Shown: positions 34,729-44,447 of the stretch, piece after piece | Layout: each line of letters starts with the position of its first letter | Numbering within the stretch: the stretch's first letter is position 1 | Source of the DNA: Burkholderia anthina | GTDB taxonomy: Bacteria; Pseudomonadota; Gammaproteobacteria; Burkholderiales; Burkholderiaceae | Assembly (NCBI RefSeq): GCF_902498995.1 | Contig: NZ_CABVLY010000002.1 | Coordinates: 434,001-498,000 of the forward strand | Length of the DNA stretch: 64,000 nucleotides | Direction: 5' to 3' | Notes under the pieces: generated by a model | Database searches by the model: none | Seen by the model: the letters and a program-made list of their open reading frames with translations, nothing else | Told to the model about the DNA's origin: nothing | Made by a program: the position numbers and the translations under genes

Positions 34729-34759
34729 AGTATCAACATTCCCATGATGGGAAGGTCAA
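34729..34759 (-). promoter_or_regulatory. CueR-type promoter of copA
   Basis: On the minus strand TTGACC (34754-34759) and GATACT (34729-34734) are separated by 19 bp. This is the overlong spacer of MerR-family promoters. The spacer carries the dyad ACCTTCCC-N5-GGGAATGT. The copA start is 43 bp downstream of the -10. Confidence 0.85.
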
Positions 34760-35055
34760 GCGCCGGCGACGATTCGACGCACGGACGGGCGCCTGCCGCG
34801 CCTGTCGGCCCAGGCGGAGGGCCGACGCGCCCGGTTCGTGACGCCGGATCGACGGAATGTCCGGCTGACGACGGCCGGCTACCGCCCCGGCCGCTAATCG
34901 GCATATTGGGGGATGCCCTTAGGCGCTATGATACCGGCCTGACATCAGCGCCCGCCGTCGCAAAGCGGTGGCCGGCAAGCTGAGGCGCCTTGCTTTCGTC
35001 GGTCGCGCGTCGAACAGGGCATTGACTGAAAAGAACGATATTCGGCCAGTAATCA
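34760..35055. other. intergenic region between copA and the DUF1254 gene
   Basis: No gene is supported. A possible rightward -10 (GCTATGATACC, about 34924-34934) and the AT-richer block at 35020-35075 may hold the promoter of the DUF1254 gene. Confidence 0.4.
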
Positions 35056-36492
35056 ATGATTGAAAACCTACGAGAATCAATTTCTCCGCGCCGCGCCGGT
35101 GCGTCGCTGGTCATGGCGGCGCTGCTGACGGGGTGCGCGTCACAACCCGATGCGATCCAGCGGAAAACCGGCTGGATGCGCGCGGAAGTGGCCGACTCCT
35201 ATGTGTATGCCTATCCGCTCGTGCTGATGGACGTCGCGAAGGAAGCCGCGACGGGCGGCGACGGCGCGCAGCCGGGCCAGGCGCCGCTCAATACGCTGCG
35301 TCATGCGCAGGCCTTGCCGCCGGTGGGCGCGCTGAACCCGCCGCTGCCGGGCGTCGACACGCTCGATTCGAGCGGCTGGCTCGACGTCGGCGCCGAGCCG
35401 GTGATCGTCACGCTGCCCGACACCCGCGGCCGCTATTGGGATGCCCGCGCGCTCGACATGTGGACGAACGTGCTGTGGTCGTCGTCGAGCGTGGCCGCGC
35501 GTGCGGCTCGCGGCGGCGTGCGATCGCAAACGATTGCCTTTGCGGCGAAGGACTGGCAGGGCACGCTGCCGCAGGGCATCGCGCGCATCGACGTGCCGTC
35601 GGCCCACGCGTGGCTCGAAGTGCGGCTGCAGACGAGCGGCGGCCGCGACCTGACCAACGTGAAGAAACTGCAGCGCGCGATTCGCGTGGTGCCGCTGTCC
35701 GTCTATACGGGCGCCGCGCGCGGCGCGTCGGTCGCGGTCCATGCGGGCAGCGCGCCGTCGGAGACCGCGAGCGGCGGCACGCCGGCCGAGCAGGTGGCCG
35801 CGCTCGATCCGAAGGCGTTCTTTACGCGCTTCGCGCGGGCGCTGCAGGACAATCCGGCCCCGGCCGACGACGCACATGCGCAGGAACTGCTGAACGACAT
35901 CGGCGTGTCGGCCGGCTACCCGGTGCCGTGGGCGGGCGACCGCCTGAATGCCGCGACGGCCGGCGTCGCCGAAGCGCGCGCGCGGCTCGCGGCGGCGCCG
36001 CCGAACCTGCTGAACGCGAACGGCTGGAGCTGGATCGGCGACACGGCCGGCAAGTACGGCCAGGATTACGCGCTGCGCGCCTATGCGGCCTATACGCAGT
36101 TCGGCACCGCGACGCGCGACGACGAGACGCTCGCGCTCGTGCGCGTCGACAGCGACGGCCATCCGCTGAACGGCGCGAACCGCTACGTGCTGCATTTCGC
36201 GCCGGGCGCGCTGCCGCCGGTGCGCGGATTCTGGACGCTCACGCCGTACACGACGGGCGGCGCGCTGCCCGACGTCGGGTCGGCCCGCCGCTCGCTCGGC
36301 GATCGCGACCGCCTGCGCCGCAACCACGACGGCTCGATCGACGTGGTCGTGTCGGGCTCGCCGGCCGGCGCGCACGGCGCCAACTGGCTGAGCGCGCCGC
36401 GCACCGAATTCACGCTCGCGCTGCGGCTGTACGCACCGAAGCCGCAGGCGAGCGATGGATCGTGGATGCCGCCCGCCGTCGTCCGGAAATAA
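35056..36492 (+). CDS. DUF1254/DUF1214 lipoprotein
   Basis: A 478-aa protein. A lipoprotein signal peptide with lipobox LLTGC (Cys27) follows an arginine-containing n-region. DUF1254 covers roughly residues 45-190 (VADSYVYAYPLVLMDVAKE, VTLPDTRGRYWDARALDMWTNV). The C-terminal DUF1214 domain covers about 370-475 (YVLHFAPGALPPVRGFWTLTPY). Function unknown; such proteins occur widely in Proteobacteria. The signal shows only that it is membrane-anchored in the envelope. No ribosome site is evident at the ATG. Confidence 0.88.
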   Translation: MIENLRESISPRRAGASLVMAALLTGCASQPDAIQRKTGWMRAEVADSYVYAYPLVLMDVAKEAATGGDGAQPGQAPLNTLRHAQALPPVGALNPPLPGVDTLDSSGWLDVGAEPVIVTLPDTRGRYWDARALDMWTNVLWSSSSVAARAARGGVRSQTIAFAAKDWQGTLPQGIARIDVPSAHAWLEVRLQTSGGRDLTNVKKLQRAIRVVPLSVYTGAARGASVAVHAGSAPSETASGGTPAEQVAALDPKAFFTRFARALQDNPAPADDAHAQELLNDIGVSAGYPVPWAGDRLNAATAGVAEARARLAAAPPNLLNANGWSWIGDTAGKYGQDYALRAYAAYTQFGTATRDDETLALVRVDSDGHPLNGANRYVLHFAPGALPPVRGFWTLTPYTTGGALPDVGSARRSLGDRDRLRRNHDGSIDVVVSGSPAGAHGANWLSAPRTEFTLALRLYAPKPQASDGSWMPPAVVRK

Positions 36493-36655
36493 CGTCCGGA
36501 ATGAACGGATGACGGCCGCCGCTGTCCGAACGGCGGGCGCGGCGGCCGCGCCCAAACGTCGTTCCGTCACCACCTGAGCCTATACTTTCGGGATAGCGTG
36601 TGCGGCCGTGCCGGTTTCCGGGGCGGCCCGGCATCCATTCCCGAGGCACCCCAGC

Positions 36656-39600
36656 ATGGCAAGCGCAGACAAAGAAACCGTACCCTCGACCCTCCATGCC
36701 CTCGGCGGCATTGCACGCTCGCGCCGGACCCGGCGTATCGGCCTCGGCGTGCTGATCTTCCTCGTTTTGTTCGGACTGCTCGGGTTCTTCGCGGCGCCGC
36801 CGCTGATCCGGCACATCGCCGAACAGCAGCTGAGCCAGCAGCTCGACCGGCCGGCCACCGTCCAGCGCATCGCGCTGAACCCGTACACGCTGAACCTCGA
36901 AGCCGACGGCGTCCACATCGGCGAGCGCGGCGGCCAGGGCGACTTCATCGACATCGGCAAGCTCGTCGTGCGGCCGTCGTGGTCGTCGCTGTTCCGCGGC
37001 GCGCCGATCGTCAACGAAGTGCGGGTCGACTCGCCGCGCTTTCATATCGTCCGCTACGACGCACAGCGCTTCAACTTCACCGACCTGATCGAGAAGTTCT
37101 CGACGCCGTCCAAACCTGACAGCAAGCCTACGCATTTCTCGGTATCGAACATCCAGGTCAACGACGGCCGGATCGACTTCGACGATCGTCTGCTGAAAGA
37201 AAAGCACGTGGTCGACAACTGGGCGCTCGGGATCCCGTTCATCGCGACGCTGCCGTCGAAGACCGACATCTTCGTGCAGCCGAAGCTGCGCGCGCGGTTC
37301 GACGGCAGCCCGATCGCGATCGACGGCAAGACCAAGCCGTTCGCGCAGTCGCGCGAATCCGAAGTCGCGCTGAAGTTCGACCGGCTCGACGTGCCGAAGC
37401 TGATTTCGTACGCGCCGTCGAAGCTGCCGGTGATCGTGACGAGCGGCCTGCTGAGCAGCGATCTCACGCTGAACTTCGTGATGAGCGGCGATTCGCCCGC
37501 GCTGCGCGTGTCGGGCACCGTCGACCTGAACGACGCGAAGGTCACCGGCCCGGCCTCCGAGCCGCTGTTCGCCGCGCGCGGCGTGCACGTCGCGGCGGCC
37601 GGCCTCGAGCCGCTGCGCAACGTGCTGCATTTCGACGAGATCCGGATCGACCAGCCGGTCGTCGACCTGTCGCGCGACAAGCAGGGCGTGCTGAACGTCG
37701 AGAAGCTCGCCGGCCAGCCCGCCGCCGCGCCGAAGGCCGCCGCGAAGGAAGCGCCGCCGCTGGATCTCACGATCCGCCATTTCGCGATCGACGACGGCAC
37801 GATCAACGTCGACGACCGCGTGCCGGCGACGCCGACCGCGATGTCGCTGACCAAGCTTGCCGCGACGCTCGACGGCTTCACGCTGCAGGGCAAGACGCCC
37901 GCGAAGTACACGCTGTCGACGTCGCTGTCGCATGGCGGCGACGTGAAGGCCGAAGGCGCGCTCAACCTGGCGGCGAAGCAGGCCGACACGAAGCTGACGC
38001 TCGATGCGCTCGCGCTGCCGGCGTTCCAGCCGTACCTCGGCGAGACGACCCGTGCGCGCGTGCTCGACGGCACGCTCGGCGCGAGCGTCAACGCGAAGGC
38101 CGACTGGGGCAAGACGCCGCTCGACGCGCAGGTCGCCGACAGCACGGTGAGCCTGAAGTCGCTGAAGCTCGCGACGCCGGACGCGAAGGCGCCCGCGATC
38201 GCGCTGTCGGAGGCGACCGCGACGATCGCGAAGATCGACGTCGCCGCGCGCAGCGCGGAACTCGCGAGCGTGGATGCGACCGGGCTCGGGCTCGACGTGA
38301 AGCGCCTGAAGGACGGCAAGATCGATCTCGCGGCGCTGGCCGAACCCGCGCAGGCATCGGTGCCCAAGCGCACGGTCGCGCGCAAGGCTGAAGCGGCCGC
38401 GCCGTCCTGGCATTACCGGATCGACGCGCTGAACGTGAAGGATTCGTCCGCGAACTTCACCGATCTGTCGACGCCGCATCCGGTGAAGCTCGCGATCAAG
38501 CCGCTCGACCTGTCGGTGCAGAAGATCAGCGACGACATGACGAAGCCGCTGCCGGTGCAGTTGAAGGCGACGCTGAACCGCAAGGGCTCGCTGAACGTGT
38601 CGGGCGACGTGACCGCGCAGCCGCTGAAGCTCGGCCTGAAGATCAACGGCAACCGTCTCGACGCGGCCGCGTTCGAGCCGTATTTCGGCAGCGCGCTGAA
38701 CGCGACCATCGCGAGCGCGCTGCTCGACGCGCAGGGCAACCTGACGTTCGCGCAGGTGAAGGACGCGCCGCGCGCGACCTATCGCGGCGACGTCGCGCTG
38801 GTCGACGTGCGGATGCTCGACAAGGCGACCTCCGACCCGTTCGCGGGCTGGCGCTCGCTCGCGCTGTCGAACCTGAAGGTGCGCTACGACGAGAAGGGCA
38901 CCGACGTCGACGCGGCGCGCGTGACGTTCTCGAACTTCTACGGCCGCGTGCTGCTCGACGCGCAGGGGCGCCTGAACCTGAAGGACGTCGTCGCGCAGCA
39001 GTCGGGCCCGGCGCAGTCGCTCACGCGCGATGCGAGCAAGACCGAACCGGTGCCGCTGTCGCCGGGCATGACGCCGCCGGCGGTTGCCCAGGCTGCGTCG
39101 GCCGCATCGGCCGCGGTAGCGCAGCAGGCGTCCGCGCCGGCCGCCGCGTCGGCGACGGTGGTCGTGAAGGCCGCGACGCCGCCGCAGAATCCGGTGCGCA
39201 TGCATTTCGGCCAGCTCGTGCTGCAGAACGGCCGCGTGACCTACACCGACAACTTCATCAAGCCGAACTACACGGCGAACCTCGTTGCGATCAAGGGCAC
39301 GGTCGGCGCGTTCGGCACGGACTCGACGACGTCCGCGCCGGTCGATGTCGCCGCGAACCTTTCGGGTAACGGGCCGATCTCGATCAAGGGTTCGGTGAAC
39401 CCGCTGATCGAGAAGCCGGCGCTGGACCTGACGGCGACCGCGCACGACATCGAGCTGACCAACCTGACGCCGTACTCGGCGAAGTACGCCGGCTACCCGA
39501 TCACGAAGGGCAAGCTCAACGTCGACCTGCATTACCAGCTCGCGAACGACCAGTTGTCGGCGAACAACCACATCTTCATCGACCAGCTCACGTTCGGCGA

Positions 39601-40381
39601 TCACATCGACAACGACACGGCGACCAAGCTGCCGGTGAAGCTCGCGATCTCGCTGCTGAAGAACACGCGCGGCCAGATCGACGTGAACCTGCCGGTGTCG
39701 GGCTCGCTGTCGAATCCGGAATTCAGCGTCGGCGGCCTCATCTGGCACGCGGTGCTGAACCTGATCGCGAAGGCCGTCACGTCGCCGTTCACGCTGCTCG
39801 CGAATGCGTTCGGCAGCGGCGGTGCGGATCTCGGCTACGTCGAGTTCGCGCCGGGCTCGTACGAGCTGACCGATGCGCAGCAGAAGAAGCTCGATACCGT
39901 CGTGAAGATGCTGACCGAGAAGCCGTCGATCCGGCTGGACCTGATCGGCCGCGTCGATCCGGCCAAGGACACGCCGGGGCTGCGCGAAACGTACGTCGAT
40001 CGCCTGGTGCGCCAGCAGAAGCTGAAGGACGTGGTCGGCCAGGGCGAGAGCATCGACCCGATGTCGGTGAAGGTCGATCCGTCCGAGTACGGCAAGTACC
40101 TGACGCGCGCGTACAAGGCCGCCGACTTCAAGAAGCCGCGCAACCTGATCGGCATGCAGAAGACGCTGCCCGATGCGGACATGAAGAAGGCGCTCGCCGA
40201 TCACGCACCGGCCGACGACAACGCGCTGCGCGCGCTCGCGCAGCAGCGCGCGGAGGCCGTGCGTCAGTACCTCGACGGCAAGATCGATGCGAGCCGCATG
40301 TTCATCGTGGCGCCGAAGCTCGACGCGAAGGGCATCGACGACAAGGGCGCGACGACGCGCGTCGACTTCGGGCTCCAGTAA
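36656..40381 (+). CDS. giant AsmA-like DUF748 envelope protein
   Basis: A 1241-aa protein starting MASADKETVPST. One N-terminal membrane helix (about 28-48, IGLGVLIFLVLFGLLGFFAA) anchors a very long periplasmic beta-rich repeat region with recurring motifs such as VDLSRDKQGVLNVEKL, typical of AsmA/DUF748. Near residue 1055 there is a short OmpA-like strand motif (YVEFAPGSYELTDAQQKKLD) and a helical tail. AsmA-like proteins are now viewed as bridge-like lipid transporters between the membranes (family knowledge). Two alanine/proline-rich linkers lie near 360 and 800. Monocistronic. Confidence 0.92.
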   Translation: MASADKETVPSTLHALGGIARSRRTRRIGLGVLIFLVLFGLLGFFAAPPLIRHIAEQQLSQQLDRPATVQRIALNPYTLNLEADGVHIGERGGQGDFIDIGKLVVRPSWSSLFRGAPIVNEVRVDSPRFHIVRYDAQRFNFTDLIEKFSTPSKPDSKPTHFSVSNIQVNDGRIDFDDRLLKEKHVVDNWALGIPFIATLPSKTDIFVQPKLRARFDGSPIAIDGKTKPFAQSRESEVALKFDRLDVPKLISYAPSKLPVIVTSGLLSSDLTLNFVMSGDSPALRVSGTVDLNDAKVTGPASEPLFAARGVHVAAAGLEPLRNVLHFDEIRIDQPVVDLSRDKQGVLNVEKLAGQPAAAPKAAAKEAPPLDLTIRHFAIDDGTINVDDRVPATPTAMSLTKLAATLDGFTLQGKTPAKYTLSTSLSHGGDVKAEGALNLAAKQADTKLTLDALALPAFQPYLGETTRARVLDGTLGASVNAKADWGKTPLDAQVADSTVSLKSLKLATPDAKAPAIALSEATATIAKIDVAARSAELASVDATGLGLDVKRLKDGKIDLAALAEPAQASVPKRTVARKAEAAAPSWHYRIDALNVKDSSANFTDLSTPHPVKLAIKPLDLSVQKISDDMTKPLPVQLKATLNRKGSLNVSGDVTAQPLKLGLKINGNRLDAAAFEPYFGSALNATIASALLDAQGNLTFAQVKDAPRATYRGDVALVDVRMLDKATSDPFAGWRSLALSNLKVRYDEKGTDVDAARVTFSNFYGRVLLDAQGRLNLKDVVAQQSGPAQSLTRDASKTEPVPLSPGMTPPAVAQAASAASAAVAQQASAPAAASATVVVKAATPPQNPVRMHFGQLVLQNGRVTYTDNFIKPNYTANLVAIKGTVGAFGTDSTTSAPVDVAANLSGNGPISIKGSVNPLIEKPALDLTATAHDIELTNLTPYSAKYAGYPITKGKLNVDLHYQLANDQLSANNHIFIDQLTFGDHIDNDTATKLPVKLAISLLKNTRGQIDVNLPVSGSLSNPEFSVGGLIWHAVLNLIAKAVTSPFTLLANAFGSGGADLGYVEFAPGSYELTDAQQKKLDTVVKMLTEKPSIRLDLIGRVDPAKDTPGLRETYVDRLVRQQKLKDVVGQGESIDPMSVKVDPSEYGKYLTRAYKAADFKKPRNLIGMQKTLPDADMKKALADHAPADDNALRALAQQRAEAVRQYLDGKIDASRMFIVAPKLDAKGIDDKGATTRVDFGLQ

Positions 40382-40463
40382 GCCGCGCCCGGTACGACCC
40401 CGCCATCCGCCCTTCGCCGCCGCCGCGTCCGCACATCCAGCGGGCGCGGCGGCGCGTTTCGTT

Positions 40464-40685
40464 TCAGCGCGCGGCGATCGCCGGTTCGCGCTTGTCCAGT
40501 TCCTTCCTCGCAGCCAGCGGCAGCCGGGCATCGTCCCACTGCGCGAGCCATTCGACTTCCTTTGCGGTGAATACGGATCCGTGGTTGCGCAACGCGTACT
40601 GCAGCGCGTCGACAACGTGATGGCGAATGATCTCCGGCGTCCGTGCATCGTCCAGCACGAACCGTAGCGCTTCCAGGGTCGACAT
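40464..40685 (-). CDS. small protein of 73 aa, unknown function
   Basis: A compact, mostly helical soluble protein (MSTLEALRFVLDDARTPEII, ending DKREPAIAAR) with no membrane segment or recognised motif. It has normal codon use and a CGGAG ribosome site. Its minus-strand promoter region contains GGGAAAACCC, shared with the 51-aa gene at 29753. Convergent with the DUF748 gene. Confidence 0.65.
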   Translation of the reverse strand: MSTLEALRFVLDDARTPEIIRHHVVDALQYALRNHGSVFTAKEVEWLAQWDDARLPLAARKELDKREPAIAAR

Positions 40686-40701
40686 ACTCGGCTCCGGGTC
40701 A

Positions 40702-40711
40702 GGGAAAACCC
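40702..40711. promoter_or_regulatory. third GGGAAAACCC box
   Basis: It lies 16 bp before the start codon of the 73-aa gene, directly downstream of a -10-like GATAAA (minus strand, 40712-40717). Confidence 0.55.
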
Positions 40712-40979
40712 TTTATCGCATGCCAATAGTCGCGCGCCAACCCCGAAAAAAAAATCTCGCGGCGGGGCCGCGACGCGCACCGTGCGCCGGCCCGGCACGG
40801 ATGTCGGGCACGCACGTCGCAGCGTGCGCCGGGTCACCTTGGCTTCGTGTCGCTTGCGATTGGTTACGTTTGATAGAAAACAGAAAGCCCCGCTTCATGC
40901 GAGCGCCCTACGGCGCGGCGATATTTTGCGCGCCTGATGGCAGGGCATGCAATTCAACGTCAATCGATGAGGTGGGGTG

Positions 40980-42656
40980 ATGATGTCTTTCCTTGGTAAG
41001 CAGCGGAAGGTTGCGGCAATAGTGGCGGGCGCGCTGGCGCTCGCAAGCGCGGGCGCCTACGCGGCGCAGCAGGACGGCAACGGTCAGGGCAACGACGCCG
41101 GCCACGCCCGGCGCGTCGTGAAGCACGTGTTGCTGCTCAGCATCGACGGCCTGCACGAGCAGGATCTCGCGCGCTGCATCGGCGCGAACACGTGTCCGAA
41201 CATCGCGGTGCTCGCGCAAAGCGGCGTCACGTACACGAACGCGTATACGCCCGGTCTGTCCGATTCGTTCCCGGGGCTCGCGGCGCTCGTGACGGGCGGC
41301 TCGCCGAAGACGGCCGGCCTGTTCTACGACGTGTCGTACGACCGCAACCTGTACGCGCCGAGCGACACGACGTGTTCGGGCAAGCAGGGCTGGAACGTCG
41401 TGTTCGACGAGACGACGGGCATCGATGCCGAGAACGGCGGCGCGCTCGTCCACCTCGACGGCGGCGGCGCGTTCAACCCGCAGGCGATCCCGAACGCGAA
41501 GGTCAACGGCAAGTGCGCGCCGGTCTATCCGCACAACTACGTGAAGACCAATACGGTGTTCGAGGCCGTGAAGGCCGGCGTCCCGAACGCGTACACCGCG
41601 TGGGCCGACAAGCACGCATGGGGCTACGACTGGCTGAACGGGCCGTCGGGCACCGGCGTCGACGATCTCGCGCGCACCGAGATCAATTCGATCGACCCGG
41701 CCACGGGCACGAACTACACGGACGTCTATTCGCACACCGCGCGCTTCGACAACCTGCACGTACAGGCGCTGATCAACCAGATCGATGGCCGCGATTCGAC
41801 GGGCACGAAGAGCGCGCCGGTGCCGACGCTGTTCGGCGCCGACTTCCAGACGCTCAGCGTCGCGCAGAAGGCGACGGTCGCGACGGGCGGCGGCTATCTC
41901 GACGCGAACTTCACGCCGAACGGGCAGGTCGCGAACGCGATCACGTACGTCGACAACTCGATCGGCTATATCGTCGCGGCGTTGAAGCGGGCCAACCTGT
42001 ATTCGTCGACGGCGGTGATCGTCACGTCGAAGCATGGCCAGTCGCCGACCGATCACACGAAGCTCGTGAAGAACGGCGACACGCTGACGAAGCTGCTCGA
42101 AGCGAACAACTACCTCGACCCGAACGGCAACTTCGGCCAGAACAACACGAAGACGGGCAACCTGAACGACGGCTCCGGCCTCGTCGGCACGGGCTTCGCG
42201 CAGACCGACGACGTCGGCCTGATCTGGCTGCGCGACCGCAACCAGCGCACGGCCGTGGTGCAGACGCTGAAGGCGAACCTGAGCTGCAACGCGCCGGGGA
42301 TCTGCGCGGACGGCGCGCAGGCCTACATCCTGTACGGCGCGGCGCTGGCCGACCGGTTCGGCGATCCGGCCAACGGCCGTACGCCGGACATCATCGTGCA
42401 GCCGAATCCGGGCGTGATCTACACGTCGAGCAAGACGAAGGACGAGGAGCACGGCGGCAACGCGCCGGACGACAGCCACCTCGGCCTGCTCGTGTCGTAT
42501 CCGGGGCTGCATCGCGCGCGCACCGTGACCGATGTGGTCGGCACGAAGCAGGTCGCGCCGACGATCCTCGGGCTGCTCGGCGCCGAACCGCGCCTGCTGA
42601 ACGCGGTCGTGGCCGAGAACACGCGCGTGCTGCCGGGGCTCGGTATCGAGCGTTGA
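40980..42656 (+). CDS. secreted alkaline-phosphatase-superfamily phosphodiesterase/nucleotide pyrophosphatase
   Basis: A 558-aa protein; start ATG at 40980 (GTG just before and ATG just after are alternatives) after GAGGTGG. The signal peptide ends near AGAYAAQQDG. The superfamily metal site is visible in LLLSIDGLHEQDLARC, with a nucleophile Thr/Ser in AYTPGLSDSFPG, and later VIVTSKHGQSPTD and EEHGGNAPDDSHLGLLVS carrying metal-binding Asp/His. Extracytoplasmic enzymes of this type hydrolyse phosphodiester or pyrophosphate bonds. The substrate is unknown and no phosphate-starvation box was found. Confidence 0.88.
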   Translation: MMSFLGKQRKVAAIVAGALALASAGAYAAQQDGNGQGNDAGHARRVVKHVLLLSIDGLHEQDLARCIGANTCPNIAVLAQSGVTYTNAYTPGLSDSFPGLAALVTGGSPKTAGLFYDVSYDRNLYAPSDTTCSGKQGWNVVFDETTGIDAENGGALVHLDGGGAFNPQAIPNAKVNGKCAPVYPHNYVKTNTVFEAVKAGVPNAYTAWADKHAWGYDWLNGPSGTGVDDLARTEINSIDPATGTNYTDVYSHTARFDNLHVQALINQIDGRDSTGTKSAPVPTLFGADFQTLSVAQKATVATGGGYLDANFTPNGQVANAITYVDNSIGYIVAALKRANLYSSTAVIVTSKHGQSPTDHTKLVKNGDTLTKLLEANNYLDPNGNFGQNNTKTGNLNDGSGLVGTGFAQTDDVGLIWLRDRNQRTAVVQTLKANLSCNAPGICADGAQAYILYGAALADRFGDPANGRTPDIIVQPNPGVIYTSSKTKDEEHGGNAPDDSHLGLLVSYPGLHRARTVTDVVGTKQVAPTILGLLGAEPRLLNAVVAENTRVLPGLGIER

Positions 42657-42817
42657 GCGCGGGGAGCGGGATGGTCGCGCCCACGGCATGACGCGGGCGC
42701 GGGCGGCGCCGGGCGGATGACGGCGCCGCGCTGCCGGAGCACGGGTTGAATTCGGGCGCGTGCGCCGGCATATTCGCCACGTATCACCCGTTCAACGACG
42801 CACCGAGAGGATCGTTC

Positions 42818-43012
42818 ATGCGCCTGCTGCTTGCCCTGCTGTTGCCGTGGTTCCAGTTCTTCACGATCGGCCGGCCGATCGCCGGGATCATCTGCCTGAT
42901 CCTGCAACTCACGATCATCGGCTGGCTGCCGGCGGCGATCTGGTCGGTGTATGCGCTGAGCCAGTACAAGACCGATCGCAAGATCGAGTCGGCGCTGCGC
43001 GAGCGGCGGTAG
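42818..43012 (+). CDS. small YqaE/Pmp3-like membrane protein
   Basis: A 64-aa protein, MRLLLALLLPWFQFFTIGRP followed by a second hydrophobic helix (IIGWLPAAIWSVYAL) and a charged tail. The ribosome site is GAGAGG. Size, two helices and the LLPW/IGWLPAAIWSxYA pattern match the Pmp3/YqaE stress-related proteolipid family. Confidence 0.85.
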   Translation: MRLLLALLLPWFQFFTIGRPIAGIICLILQLTIIGWLPAAIWSVYALSQYKTDRKIESALRERR

Positions 43013-43059
43013 GCGGGGGGGGCCACGCCAGCCGAACGGCGGGGTTTCCATTTCGGTAG

Positions 43060-43115
43060 AAATTTATATAATTTACGGATATTCAGTGATGTAATTTGTA
43101 TAGATTTTTGCTCAA
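43060..43115 (+). promoter_or_regulatory. AT-rich promoter/operator region of the hipA-like gene
   Basis: An abrupt AT-rich island contains the palindrome AAATTTATATAATTT (43060-43074) and a partly repeated block TATAATTTAC / TGTAATTTGTATAG further on. Several -10-like hexamers (TATAAT, TATAGA) are present. Probable autoregulation site of the downstream HipA/HTH pair. Confidence 0.5.
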
Positions 43116-44432
43116 ATGACAGCTTCCTGCACGATCCAGCTTCACGCCGACGGTGTCTGGCGTGACGTCGGCGGCGTCACCTTGTTCGGAGAACCGGACG
43201 AAGGGTGGCGCGGCCGCGCCTATGCGGGCTACGACGTCGAATGGATCGTTCGTCATCAGTTCGCCCGCGACGCGCGCGCGATGTCGTGCACCTTTCCGGT
43301 CGACCTCGAGCCGCTGGTGACGTCCCATTGGCCCGTGTTCCTGATCGATTTACTGCCGCAAGGGTTCGGCCGGCGGGAACTGTTGCGCCGACTCGATCTT
43401 CCCGAAACGGTGGAGGAGCGCGCCGACTGGGCGTTGCTGCTCACGGGAGCCGGAAACTCGATCGGCAACTTGCGGATCAAGGAAGCCGCGCAGTGGCTCG
43501 CGGAGCGCGGAGGACCGCGGCAAGGATTTACGGACGACGATGTTGCCGCACGCGGTGACGCATTCAGCGAATATCTCGCCGAGCACGGATTTTTCGTGGC
43601 GGGTTCCTCGGGCGTGCAGGGCGAGTGGCCGAAGCTGTTGCTGACTCGCGCCGACGACGGATTGCTTTATCTCGATCACACGTTGCCCGACGAGCGCGCG
43701 GTCGAGCATTACATCGTCAAGTTCGGACGCGGCACGAACGAGCGCCTTGCACAGATCCTGCGGCATGAAGCGCCGTACATGGCATTGGCTCGGCGTCTTG
43801 GCTTGCGTGTGCATGCGCCGCTGATGCTGCGGGATCGGTCGCTGTTCATCCCGCGGTTCGATCGCGCGCGACGCGCCGGCAATGTCGTTCGGTTTGGCCA
43901 GGAGAGCATCGCTTCGCTCACGGGCAAGGCCGGCTTCGGTGTCGTGCCGAGTCACGACGAAGTGTGCCGGCACCTCGTGCGTCGATGCACGGATCCTCAA
44001 TCCGAGGTGGCCGAATATCTGTGTCGCGATGTGGCAAACCTTGCGCTCGGCAACAAGGACAATCATGCGCGCAACACGGCCGTGCAACGAGACTTCGACG
44101 GACGTGTCGCGCTGACGCCGCTATACGATTTCGCGCCGATGTATCTTCATCCGGACGGCATTGCGCGCTGCATTCGTTGGGAAGGCAATGACGATGGCCG
44201 ACCGGACTGGGCGCGGGTACTCGATGCCGTTGTCCGGGCAAGCGAACCGCAGGCGGGGGACACGCATGTCGCGCTGGATCGTCACGCATTGCAGACACGC
44301 CTGCATGCGATGGCGCCGCATTTGCAGGAGATCGCCGATCACGGTGTCGATCTCGGTCTGGAACACGACGTGCATGCCTTTCTGAAACCCGGTCTCGAGC
44401 GTCTTGCTCGCGAGTTGGACAGGCTGCGCTAG
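43116..44432 (+). CDS. HipA-family serine/threonine kinase toxin-like protein
   Basis: A 438-aa protein with the HipA N-terminal domain (about 1-110, TFPVDLEPLVTSHWPVFLID, LPQGFGRRELL) and kinase core. The ATP-binding loop is GSSGVQGEWPKLLLT. The catalytic motif GNKDNHARN carries Asp and Asn, followed by LYDFAPMYLHPDG as the metal-binding DFG equivalent. HipA kinases phosphorylate aminoacyl-tRNA synthetases and cause dormancy. The partner HTH gene is downstream, the reverse of classical hipBA. Less GC-biased codon use and the AT-rich promoter suggest acquisition. No ribosome site is evident at the ATG. Confidence 0.9.
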   Translation: MTASCTIQLHADGVWRDVGGVTLFGEPDEGWRGRAYAGYDVEWIVRHQFARDARAMSCTFPVDLEPLVTSHWPVFLIDLLPQGFGRRELLRRLDLPETVEERADWALLLTGAGNSIGNLRIKEAAQWLAERGGPRQGFTDDDVAARGDAFSEYLAEHGFFVAGSSGVQGEWPKLLLTRADDGLLYLDHTLPDERAVEHYIVKFGRGTNERLAQILRHEAPYMALARRLGLRVHAPLMLRDRSLFIPRFDRARRAGNVVRFGQESIASLTGKAGFGVVPSHDEVCRHLVRRCTDPQSEVAEYLCRDVANLALGNKDNHARNTAVQRDFDGRVALTPLYDFAPMYLHPDGIARCIRWEGNDDGRPDWARVLDAVVRASEPQAGDTHVALDRHALQTRLHAMAPHLQEIADHGVDLGLEHDVHAFLKPGLERLARELDRLR

Positions 44433-44447
44433 CACGGACGCGACACC

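Noticed and set aside
36410-40837. 1475-codon minus-strand open frame opposite the DUF748 gene
   Set aside because: Arginine/histidine-rich composition is typical of an antisense shadow in high-GC DNA; the plus-strand gene has clear domains.
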